Assembly: GCA_024743115.1 (NCBI GenBank)
Contig: JANSXC010000001.1
Span: 305,628 to 369,627 of the forward strand
Source: a bacterium
Lineage (GTDB): Bacteria > Planctomycetota > UBA1135 > UBA2386
Direction of reading: 5' to 3'
Length of the DNA: 64,000 nucleotides
The position numbers were made by a program, and so were the translations under genes. The notes below the pieces were generated by a model. The model ran no database searches. It was given only the letters and a program-made list of their open reading frames with translations, and was not told the DNA's origin. This document shows positions 56,679 through 64,000 of the stretch, in pieces (the stretch's first letter is position 1; each line of letters begins with the position of its first letter).

Positions 56679-58778
56679 ATGGACAGTCGCTACGACGAAC
56701 GAGAGGCTGCGGCGTATCGCGAGCGATTCGCTGCGGTTGGTGACGAGCTTGCGATGCGGGTCTACACCTCGCATCTGATCGGCGGCGATCCCGAACTCGT
56801 GTTGCACGGTGGCGGCAACACTTCGGTCAAGGCGCGGGCGCGCGACGTGCTCGGGCGCGAGATCGCGGTCATGCACGTCAAGGGCAGCGGCAGCGACCTC
56901 GGCGACCTCGGACCCAAAGGGCTGCCGGCCGTCCGGCTCGATCCCCTGCGCGAACTACGGGAACTCGACGAACTGTCCGACGACGCGATGGTCAACGCCG
57001 TGCGTGGTGCGTTGCTCGACAGCCAGGCGCCGAACCCGTCGGTCGAGACGCTGCTGCACGCGTTCCTGCCGGCGAGGTTCGTCGATCATACGCACGCGAA
57101 CGCGATCCTCGCGCTCACCGATCAGCCCGACGGCGAGGCGCTCGCGCGCGAGGTATACGGCTCGGACGTCGCGGTGTTGCCGTGGATCATGCCGGGCTTC
57201 CCGTTGGCCAAAGCGGTCGCGGACGCGTTCGATCGACAGCCCGACTGCCGTGGAATCGTGCTGCGCAAGCACGGGCTGTTTACGTTCGGTGACGATGGGC
57301 GCACGAGCTACGAGCGCATGATCGAGCTCGTCGACCGCGCCGAACGCTTCCTCACCGACCGCCTCGGTGGCGTGTCGCCGATGCTGTGCGGCGAGCCGGC
57401 GCCGCTCTTGCGTGCCGATCGCGACCGGGTGTTCGCCTCGGCGCTCCCGGCGTTGCGCGGGGCGGTGACCGTCACGTGCGAGGGCAAGAACGGCGTCGAG
57501 CGCGGCCGGCGGATCGCCGAGGTTCGCAGCGCGGATGATGTCGCGGCGTTCAGCGCACATCCCGAGGCGCGGGCGCTCTGTGCCCTTGGACCGATCACGC
57601 CGGACCATGTGATCCGCACCAAGGGCAAGTACCTCTACCTGTCCACGGCGGAGTTCGCGGATCGTGCGACGTGTGACCGCGCCGTTGCCGACTTCGTTGC
57701 GGACTACGAGAAGTATTACGCGGAGTCCGCGGCGCGCATGGGCTTCCCGATGATCGCACCCGAACCGGTGGTCTGCGTGCTCGAAGGTCTCGGGCTGGTC
57801 GCGTTCGGCGCGGACCGGCGTGCGGCGCGGGTTGCGGCGGATATCGCAGAGCACACGCTGCGCGTCAAGGCGATGGCGGCGGCGCTCGGCGAGTACGAGC
57901 CGCTGACGCCGTACGAACTCGCCGAGATGGAGTACTGGCCGCTCGAACGCAAGAAACTCAAGAAGGTCGCGCCGCCGCCGCTCGCGGGGCAGGTCGCGTT
58001 CGTGACCGGCGCTGCCGGGGCGATCGGTTGCGGCATCGTCGAGGTGCTGCTCGAGCGCGGCGCATGCGTGTTCGCAACGGATGTCGATGCTGCGCGGCTG
58101 GCGACGGTCCGCGAGCGGTTGGCGCATGGTTCGGATCGGCTCGTGACGGCGACCGGTGACCTCACCGAGCGTTCACGCGTGAACGAACTGTTCGACGAGT
58201 GCGTGCGCGCGTTCGGCGGCGTCGACTGCGTGGTGCCCAACGCGGGGATTGCGCACGTGCAGTCGCTCGCCGAGATGGACGTCGAGCGCTTCGAGCGCGT
58301 GCTCGCGGTCAACACGACGGCGACGCTGCACGTGCTGCAGGCCGCGGCGCGCGTGTTGCGCGCGCAGGGCACCGGCGGCAGCGTCGTGCTCCAGGCCAGC
58401 AAGAACGTGTTCGCGCCGGGCAAGTCGTTCGGCGCCTACTCCGCGAGCAAGGCCGCGGCGCTGCAGCTGCTGCGGATCGCGGCGCTCGAGTTCGCGGAGT
58501 TCGGAGTGCGCTGCAACGCGATCAATGCCGATGCGGTGTTCGGTGATGATGACGTGCCCAGTCAACTCTGGGCCGAGGTCGGGCCGGACCGGATGCAGGC
58601 GCGCGGGCTCGATGCCGCGGGGCTGCGGGAGTTCTACCGCAGTCGCTCGCTCCTCGGCGAGCGCGTGCTGCCACGGCACGTCGGCGATGCCGTGGCGTTC
58701 TTCGCCGCTGCCACGACTCCGACGACGGGCGCCGTGCTGCCCGTCGACGCGGGGCTGCCCGAGGCGTTCCCGCGATGA
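56679..58778 (+). CDS. Bifunctional class II aldolase / short-chain dehydrogenase
   Basis: 699 residues. The N-terminal class II aldolase-like domain (about 1-370) has LVLHGGGNTSVK, FVDHTHANAI and LRKHGLFTFG, the metal-His pattern. The C-terminal SDR domain (about 430-699) has VTGAAGAIGCG, VVPNAGIAHV and YSASKAAALQL. This fusion matches the rhamnulose-1-phosphate aldolase / lactaldehyde (alcohol) dehydrogenase type; the substrate here is inferred and no rhamnose kinase or isomerase is in view. It overlaps the ABC ATPase gene by 4 bp. Confidence 0.85.
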   Translation: MDSRYDEREAAAYRERFAAVGDELAMRVYTSHLIGGDPELVLHGGGNTSVKARARDVLGREIAVMHVKGSGSDLGDLGPKGLPAVRLDPLRELRELDELSDDAMVNAVRGALLDSQAPNPSVETLLHAFLPARFVDHTHANAILALTDQPDGEALAREVYGSDVAVLPWIMPGFPLAKAVADAFDRQPDCRGIVLRKHGLFTFGDDGRTSYERMIELVDRAERFLTDRLGGVSPMLCGEPAPLLRADRDRVFASALPALRGAVTVTCEGKNGVERGRRIAEVRSADDVAAFSAHPEARALCALGPITPDHVIRTKGKYLYLSTAEFADRATCDRAVADFVADYEKYYAESAARMGFPMIAPEPVVCVLEGLGLVAFGADRRAARVAADIAEHTLRVKAMAAALGEYEPLTPYELAEMEYWPLERKKLKKVAPPPLAGQVAFVTGAAGAIGCGIVEVLLERGACVFATDVDAARLATVRERLAHGSDRLVTATGDLTERSRVNELFDECVRAFGGVDCVVPNAGIAHVQSLAEMDVERFERVLAVNTTATLHVLQAAARVLRAQGTGGSVVLQASKNVFAPGKSFGAYSASKAAALQLLRIAALEFAEFGVRCNAINADAVFGDDDVPSQLWAEVGPDRMQARGLDAAGLREFYRSRSLLGERVLPRHVGDAVAFFAAATTPTTGAVLPVDAGLPEAFPR

Positions 58779-59776
58779 ACTCGCCAGCGTCGGCAGCACC
58801 GGGCGTCGCATCGAGTGCCATCGACGGCCCCGCCATCGAACTCGTCGGCCTGCGCAAGACGTTCCGCAAGGGGCGTGACGTGACGGTCGCGGTCAACGGC
58901 CTCGACCTCGTCGTCGAGCGCGGCGAGGTCTTCGGATTGCTCGGGCCCAATGGTGCTGGCAAGACGACGACCGTCGAGATCTGTGAAGGCCTGACCGCGC
59001 CCGATGCCGGCCAGGTGCGTGTGCTCGGTCGGCAATGGCGCACCGGTGTCGACCAGGAGATTCGTGAACGCATCGGCGTCTGTCTCCAGGAGACCAAGTT
59101 CCAGGAGAAGGCGACGGTTCGCGAGATCCTCGGGCTGTTCCGCGCGATCTTTCCCGGTGGTCGGTCGATCGAGGAGGCGATCGACCTCGTGTCGCTCGGC
59201 GAGAAGGCCGACTCGCGCACGAAGGGGCTGTCGGGCGGGCAGCGCCAGCGCCTGGCCGTGGCGACCGCGCTGCTCGGGCGACCCGAGCTGTTGTTCCTCG
59301 ACGAGCCGACGACCGGTCTCGATCCGCAGTCGCGGCGGCAGCTCTGGGACGTGGTGCGGGAGTATCGCGCGGGTGGTGGCACGACCGTGCTCACGACGCA
59401 CTACATGGACGAAGCGCAGCAGCTCAGCGATCGCGTGGCGATCGTCGACGCGGGCCAGGTCATCGCGCTCGGCACGCCCGCCGAGCTGATTCGTTCGCTG
59501 GGGGCAGAGCACTTCGTCGAGATCGAGGTCGACGGGTTCGCGGGCAAGATCCGGCCCGCGGAGCTCGCGGCGCTGCCGGCGGTCGAACACTGTGAGTGCG
59601 AAGATGCGCGGGCCGTGCTGACGGTCGACTCGGTGCACACGGCCGTCGTGGCGATGGAACGCCTGCTGCAGGAGCGCGATGTCGCGCTGCTCGGCCTCGC
59701 GACACGGCACGCGACGCTCGAGGACGTGTTCGTGCATCTCACGGGGCGCCATCTGCGCGAGGACGGCAAGTCATGA
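58775..59776 (+). CDS. ABC transporter ATP-binding protein
   Basis: 333 residues. Walker A GPNGAGKTT at about 58-66, Q-loop GVCLQETKFQ, signature LSGGQRQRL at about 152, Walker B LLFLDEPTTGLD and the H-loop TTHYMDEA. It is of the drug/ABC-2 exporter type (DrrA/NodI-like). The C-terminal about 90 residues (VEIEVDGFAGKI onward) form the usual extra domain. Translationally coupled to the aldolase and, by an ATGA overlap, to the permease. Confidence 0.93.
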   Translation: MNSPASAAPGVASSAIDGPAIELVGLRKTFRKGRDVTVAVNGLDLVVERGEVFGLLGPNGAGKTTTVEICEGLTAPDAGQVRVLGRQWRTGVDQEIRERIGVCLQETKFQEKATVREILGLFRAIFPGGRSIEEAIDLVSLGEKADSRTKGLSGGQRQRLAVATALLGRPELLFLDEPTTGLDPQSRRQLWDVVREYRAGGGTTVLTTHYMDEAQQLSDRVAIVDAGQVIALGTPAELIRSLGAEHFVEIEVDGFAGKIRPAELAALPAVEHCECEDARAVLTVDSVHTAVVAMERLLQERDVALLGLATRHATLEDVFVHLTGRHLREDGKS

Positions 59777-60804
59777 ATCCGCGTGTGATCCGCGCCGTCG
59801 CCATCGCGATGTTCAAGGAGTTCTGGCGCACGCCCGAGGCGCTGTTCTGGACCTACGGTTTCCCCATCCTGATGATGATCGGGCTCGGGCTCGCGTTCCA
59901 GCCGCGCGTGCCGCCGCCCGTACCGATCGCGGTCGTGATCGGCGAAGCCGGGGCGCCGTTCGTCGAGCTGCTCCAGAACACGAAGGAGCTCGAGGTCCTG
60001 CAGCTCGATGCGGCGGCGGCCGATCGCGCGCTCGTTCGTGGCCGCGTCGGGCTGCTCGTGCGGGGCACGAAGGCCGCGCCCGATCTGCGCCTCGATCCGG
60101 TGCGTGTCGAGTCACAGATTGCGCAGCTGCACATCGAGCGCGCCCTGCATCGCGCTGCTGCCGGTGGGCCGATCGCGGTCGCGACGGCGATCGAGGACCG
60201 GCCCGGCGCGCGCTACATCGACTTCCTCGTGCCTGGGTTGATCGGCCTCAACCTGATGGGCGCGTGCATGTGGGGCATCGGGTTCAACCTCGTGATGATG
60301 CGCACGCAAAACCTGCTGCGCCGCCTGTTCGTCACGCCGATTCGCCGCGGCGATTTTCTGATCGGCTACATCGTCGGGCGCGGCGTGCTCGTGGTGCCCG
60401 AGGCGTTCGTGCTGGCGGCGATCGGAATGATCTTCTGGGACGTGCCGTTTCGCGGCAGCGTGCTCGCCATGCTAGCGGTCGTGATCGTGAGCGGCCTCGC
60501 GTTCACTGGACTCGGATTGCTCTGCGCGAGTCGGGCCACGACCTACGAAGGCATCGCGGGTCTGATGCAGACCTGCCAGCTGCCGATGTGGATGCTCGGC
60601 GGTGCGCTGTTCTCGAACGAGAGCTTCACGGGTCTGATGCGATGGGCGGCCGATCTCGTGCCGCTGACCCACATCACGAATGCGCTGCGTGATGTGATGC
60701 TGGAGCCCGGTGGCTTCGCCGAGGTCGGTTGGACATTGCTGGGACTGGGCGGATTCGCGGTCGTCTGCTTCACGCTCGCGCTACGGCTGTTCCGCTGGCA
60801 CTGA
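59773..60804 (+). CDS. ABC-2 type transporter permease
   Basis: 343 residues from the ATG at 59773 (4-bp overlap with the ATPase); the longer open frame is inside that gene. N-terminal TM helix (LFWTYGFPILMMIGLGLAF), an extracytoplasmic loop of about 120 residues, then about five helices (LIGLNLMGACMWGIGFNL, GVLVVPEAFVLAAIGMIF, VLAMLAVVIVSGLAFTG, and a last one near the C-terminus). Forms an exporter with the gene upstream; cargo unknown. Confidence 0.9.
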   Translation: MNPRVIRAVAIAMFKEFWRTPEALFWTYGFPILMMIGLGLAFQPRVPPPVPIAVVIGEAGAPFVELLQNTKELEVLQLDAAAADRALVRGRVGLLVRGTKAAPDLRLDPVRVESQIAQLHIERALHRAAAGGPIAVATAIEDRPGARYIDFLVPGLIGLNLMGACMWGIGFNLVMMRTQNLLRRLFVTPIRRGDFLIGYIVGRGVLVVPEAFVLAAIGMIFWDVPFRGSVLAMLAVVIVSGLAFTGLGLLCASRATTYEGIAGLMQTCQLPMWMLGGALFSNESFTGLMRWAADLVPLTHITNALRDVMLEPGGFAEVGWTLLGLGGFAVVCFTLALRLFRWH

Positions 60805-60823
60805 CGCCGGGTTCCCGATTCAG

Positions 60824-60853
60824 CGACTCTGCGAATCGACGACTCCGCGAATC
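60824..60853. repeat. Short 16-bp-period direct repeat between convergent genes
   Basis: Two near-identical units (CGACTCTGCGAATC and CGACTCCGCGAATC) in the 63-nt gap between the ABC permease and the CotH-like gene. With the preceding GATTC they can pair as small stems, perhaps a weak bidirectional 3' end. Confidence 0.6.
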
Positions 60854-60867
60854 ACCGAGCCTGGGAC

Positions 60868-63264
60868 TCAGCGCGGTGGCGCAGCCGCCTGTGAGGCGTT
60901 TTTGCGACCAGGGTGGATCGTGATGTTGCCGGCCGATCGGGGGTTGCCGATCGCGGTCGAGCCGAAGATCGCGACCGCGGAGCCCGGGCCGCAGTCGATG
61001 TCGAACCCGGCCGTGAGTTCGCACGCCACGGCGTGGAGTTCGATCCCTGCGGGTGGCATGGGCGCACTCGAGCGCCGGGCGAGGACGCCGTGGCGGTTTG
61101 CGAGCAGTCGCCCGTTGCGCCAGTGCACGCGGGCGCCGTCCTTCGCGAGCACACCGTGCCGCGTGCCGGCGATGTCGACGTTCAGGAGTTGCAGTTCGGC
61201 GCCGGCGGTTGCATGGAGTCCGGCGCCGTAGCCGTTTTGGAACGTCACGTTCCACACGTCGGCGCGCCCGCCGAGGATCGTCAGCAGATCGGCGCGGCCG
61301 TTTTCGAAGCGGGAGTCGGAGATCGTCGTGCAGCAGTTGCCGAGCGTGAGCAGCGCGGACGGCGTCGCCACGCTCGCTTGCCATGGCCTTTGGTCGAACA
61401 GCTGCGCGTGCCGGATCGTGACGTTGCTCGCGACGCAGTGGATGCCTGCGCGCAGATGGTCGGATGGCAGCGCGGGTGTCGTGATCCGTACCCGCACCGG
61501 GGCGGTCGCCGTGCCGAGAATCTCGAGGCCGCCTTCGCAGCGCAGCGGCGCGCGCAGGACGAGGTCGGTCGCGGGAGCGATCCGCACCATCGTTGTCGGG
61601 CCGAACGTCGTTGCACGATGGATCGCGACGGTGCCGGGGCCGAACTGCACGAGCGCCGGCGGGGTTTCGGCATGCCACGGATGAAGGCTGCGACCCGGTC
61701 GGTTCGGCACCTCGGCGATCGGACGCGGTTCGATCGCGGTGGCGGTGAACGGATTGGTGAATCGCAGGTCCTCGGGTGCCGCCGCGAGCACGTAGCTGAG
61801 GGGGGCCGGGAGCGCCGCGAACACCTCGATGCCGCGGCGATCGCCGCTCGGGTGCTGACGGAACTCGGTGAGCGGTTCCGACAGACCGGGCAGCAGGCGG
61901 TTCACGGAGGTGCCGTCGGGTCGAGTCACAGTCGCGCCGTTGCGGTCGTGGGCGAGAACGGCGACGTTGCCGAACACGGTCACCCGGGTTCGTTTCGCGG
62001 TCGCGGTCGAGACGTCTTCGAGCGCGACGCGGGCGTCTGCGAACCAACGGCGCAGCATCGCGTGGCGCCTTCGCACGAAGTGCTCGAACTCGCCGAGTGC
62101 CTGTGGCAGTCGTTCGGCCGTGATCTGCGCGATGCGGAAGCGGCCGAAGTGCAGTCGCAGGCTGCCAATCTCGGGGTCCGTCGCGAACGCCGGCGCGAGG
62201 CGCGCGAGCGTGGCCCGGGCAGTCGCGAGCAATGCGTCCGCACTGCCGGCGCCCCGGAGCAGGTCGTGCAGATAGCGATTCCGGCGGTCGATGAACTCGG
62301 GGTCGCACGCGAGGCGGTCCGCGAGCGGGTGGCGGATCGTTTCGACCGGCACCTCGGGTTCGACGTGAATGCCGAAGCCGTTGGCATCCCAGAGCACGGG
62401 TTCGAGCCGGGCGGTGGCCGGGTCGAAGAACAGCACGTGGTTGTGGCCGCGGTCGGCGTGGATGCTGCCGACGAGGACCGCGACGGCGTGCATGCGAGCG
62501 GTGCGGTCGAGGTCCAGCGTTTGCGCGAGGTCGCGGCCCGAGTCGACCGACACGGGCGCGCGCAATGCCTGCAGCAAGTCCGCGAGCGCGCGGTCCGCCG
62601 CGGGGTCGCCGGGGCCGAGCGCGCGCCAGGCGCCTGATTCGGCCCAGAGGTCGAGGTGCGAGCGATCGCCGAGGCAGTCGCCCTTGAACCAGCGCCCGCG
62701 GGCCCGACCGTTGGCGGCGGCCAGCGCGTCGCCGGGCCGCAGGCTACGGAGGTAGATGCCGCGGTCGACGCCGGCGAGGACCATGCGAACGTGCTGGCTG
62801 TGATCGTGCAGCAGCCCGAAGCCCGCGACGAGTTGGTTCGGCAGCCAGTTGCAGAGCGCGAGCGCGTCCTCGGGGCGGGTCAGCTCGATCGCGCGGGGTG
62901 TGCCGGGCTCGTTGCCGTGCGGGCGCAGGCGCAGCGATGGCTTGGCGCGGCCATGATGCCACTTGGAGAAACCGCGCAATGATGCCCGCGCGGTGCGCTC
63001 GACACCGTCGGGTTCGCGATACACCGCTGCGAGTCGGGGGTGGTCGCCGTTCTTCCTGCGAGGACCGAACAGCTGATCGGGCGAGCTGTCGGGGAACGCG
63101 ACTTCGATGGTGGGGACGCCGTTGCTGGTCGGTGTGCGGGCGGGCGGTCGAGTCCTCGGTTCCTCCTCGCAGCCCGCAAGAAGGAGGGTGAGCAGGGAGG
63201 CGAGGCAGATTGCGCGCGCGCGTCGCGCGCGCGCGGTGGCCGGGGCGGGACGGGAGCGCACCAT
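60868..63264 (-). CDS. CotH-kinase-like lipoprotein with C-terminal beta-helix
   Basis: 798 residues. Lipobox LLAGC after an Arg-rich n-region. Residues of about 50-400 look like a CotH-type domain: ARASLRGFSKWHH, KPSLRLRPHG, then HADRGHNHVLFFD and LEPVLWDANGFG, resembling the Asp and metal-binding segments of CotH protein kinases. About 530-780 is a right-handed parallel beta-helix (repeated GIHCVASNVTIRHAQLF, DVWNVTFQNGYGAGLHA, LLNVDIAGTRHGVLA). CotH proteins phosphorylate Ser residues in spore coats; here a surface-protein kinase or a sugar-related role is inferred. Fusion to a beta-helix is notable. Confidence 0.78.
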   Translation of the reverse strand: MVRSRPAPATARARRARAICLASLLTLLLAGCEEEPRTRPPARTPTSNGVPTIEVAFPDSSPDQLFGPRRKNGDHPRLAAVYREPDGVERTARASLRGFSKWHHGRAKPSLRLRPHGNEPGTPRAIELTRPEDALALCNWLPNQLVAGFGLLHDHSQHVRMVLAGVDRGIYLRSLRPGDALAAANGRARGRWFKGDCLGDRSHLDLWAESGAWRALGPGDPAADRALADLLQALRAPVSVDSGRDLAQTLDLDRTARMHAVAVLVGSIHADRGHNHVLFFDPATARLEPVLWDANGFGIHVEPEVPVETIRHPLADRLACDPEFIDRRNRYLHDLLRGAGSADALLATARATLARLAPAFATDPEIGSLRLHFGRFRIAQITAERLPQALGEFEHFVRRRHAMLRRWFADARVALEDVSTATAKRTRVTVFGNVAVLAHDRNGATVTRPDGTSVNRLLPGLSEPLTEFRQHPSGDRRGIEVFAALPAPLSYVLAAAPEDLRFTNPFTATAIEPRPIAEVPNRPGRSLHPWHAETPPALVQFGPGTVAIHRATTFGPTTMVRIAPATDLVLRAPLRCEGGLEILGTATAPVRVRITTPALPSDHLRAGIHCVASNVTIRHAQLFDQRPWQASVATPSALLTLGNCCTTISDSRFENGRADLLTILGGRADVWNVTFQNGYGAGLHATAGAELQLLNVDIAGTRHGVLAKDGARVHWRNGRLLANRHGVLARRSSAPMPPAGIELHAVACELTAGFDIDCGPGSAVAIFGSTAIGNPRSAGNITIHPGRKNASQAAAPPR

Positions 63265-63330
63265 ACGCTCCTTGTCATCGGCCAGATCGGGGTGTCGGCC
63301 TGAGGCGGCTGCCGTCGCGGCGGGTTGGAA

Positions 63331-64000
63331 TCAGCGCTCGACGCCGAACATGCGCAGCACGGGGTAGTGCGTGTCGGTCTGGGCCTCGAAGTAGTTCCAG
63401 TTGGAGAGGCCGTCGTCGCTCTCGGGTTCGAGCAGCTGCGCGGCAAGCATCGCGAGCCGCTGGCGGCGCGACACGACGAGGCTGCCCGCCGGCAGGTCGT
63501 GTTCCCCCGCGGCCTCCCAGGTGCCTTCGAGGACGAGTTCCTGGTGGCCCTGGAACGGGCGCTTTGGCTTGCGCTTCTTGCTGACGCGGAACCGTTCGGC
63601 GCGCACGGTCCGCGTCGCGGTGGTTTGTTCGAACTCGATGCCGTGGCGTTTCAGCAGCGCGATCGTATCCGCCGACGGGTTGGGAACGCCCCAGGCGTCG
63701 GGTAGCCGGCGTTGGTTCCGTGCGCGGAAGGCGCGCAGTACCGGCATCTTCTCGCGCTCGACCTCGCCCGTGCGCCGCAGGCGCGTGTTGCCGGCTTCGT
63801 CCTGATAGCGCTCGACCTTGCCGACGAGGATCTCGAGTTGTTCGGGTGCACCGAAGGTCGCACCGTAGCCGAACCAGGTCCCCATGCCCGGTTGTGCCAG
63901 GCGCTGGTCCGCGGCCTGGCATGCCCCGAGCACGCGCCTGCGGTTGGCGGTCAGCGACTGCAAGGTCGTGAGCACGAACGCCCGCGTGCACGCCGTGCGC
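63331..64000 (-). CDS. C-terminal part of an M14-type metallocarboxypeptidase-like protein (cut by window edge)
   Basis: At least 223 residues; the frame is open to the right edge, so the N-terminus is outside the window, and the GTG at 63975 is not a likely true start. The tail contains AMLAAQLLEPESDDGLSNWNYFE and ends TDTHYPVLRMFGVER, a pattern I associate with planctomycete M14-family peptidases. No zinc-ligand motif lies in the visible part. The 66-nt gap to the CotH-like gene on the same strand allows co-transcription. Confidence 0.6.
   Translation of the reverse strand, partial: RTACTRAFVLTTLQSLTANRRRVLGACQAADQRLAQPGMGTWFGYGATFGAPEQLEILVGKVERYQDEAGNTRLRRTGEVEREKMPVLRAFRARNQRRLPDAWGVPNPSADTIALLKRHGIEFEQTTATRTVRAERFRVSKKRKPKRPFQGHQELVLEGTWEAAGEHDLPAGSLVVSRRQRLAMLAAQLLEPESDDGLSNWNYFEAQTDTHYPVLRMFGVER

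Overview
The window is one contiguous piece of GC-rich bacterial chromosome with about 43 protein genes and one tRNA. Its gene content points to Planctomycetota. It has two DUF1080 (3-keto-disaccharide hydrolase-like) lipoproteins, two TIGR02999-type ECF sigma factors, one of them next to a Ser/Thr kinase with C-terminal TPRs, a formylglycine-generating-enzyme (SUMF1)-like protein, an FG-GAP beta-propeller protein, a secreted HEAT-repeat protein and a CotH-type lipoprotein. Most of the other unassigned genes also carry signal peptides or lipoboxes. I cannot place it below phylum. I see no phage, IS element, CRISPR array or rRNA.

Layout. 1-2.1 kb: a cut-off LysM protein, argJ, and a 183-bp tandem repeat. 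2.1-5.6 kb: a large Gly-rich lipoprotein. 5.8-13.65 kb: a tightly packed arginine operon transcribed leftward, argR-C-B-D-F-G-H plus a short GNAT N-acetylglutamate synthase. A promoter with two ArgR-box-like palindromes lies at the argR start. 13.8-22.9 kb: a DUF2911-like protein, a cysteine-desulfurase-like enzyme, a TPR protein, then a rightward run with a DPP-IV-type peptidase, a parvulin lipoprotein and two DUF1080 lipoproteins flanking a membrane protein. 22.9-27.2 kb: an ECF sigma factor / small protein / Ser-Thr kinase / beta-rich protein cassette. 27.2-36 kb: a coiled-coil secreted protein, an FG-GAP protein, a secreted esterase, an NTF2-like lipoprotein and an Lhr helicase. 36-46 kb: a SASA esterase, a second ECF sigma factor, a 38-codon small ORF with a strong Shine-Dalgarno, an esterase, an SGNH protein, an MBL hydrolase, an M28 peptidase with PDZ, a LysM membrane protein and an NtrC-type regulator. 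46-51 kb: the HEAT protein with an embedded degenerate receiver domain, tRNA-Thr(CGT), a small lipoprotein and cardiolipin synthase. 51-64 kb: an RmlC-like cupin, the SUMF1-like protein, an HD-GYP response regulator, an RluA-type pseudouridine synthase, a class II aldolase/SDR fusion, an ABC-2 exporter pair, the CotH/beta-helix lipoprotein and a cut-off M14-type peptidase.

The best understood unit is arginine biosynthesis. ArgA-like and ArgJ supply N-acetylglutamate, ArgB/C/D convert it to acetylornithine, ArgJ recycles the acetyl group, ArgF/G/H finish the pathway, and ArgR probably autoregulates the whole operon. The most unusual signals are not genes. An 81-nt hairpin element occurs twice, each time supplying the stop codon of the gene it ends. 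A similar hairpin overlaps the stop of the large lipoprotein, and a 183-bp repeat unit is built from nested inverted repeats. Also notable are the secreted pseudo-receiver/HEAT protein and the small ORF at 38,041.
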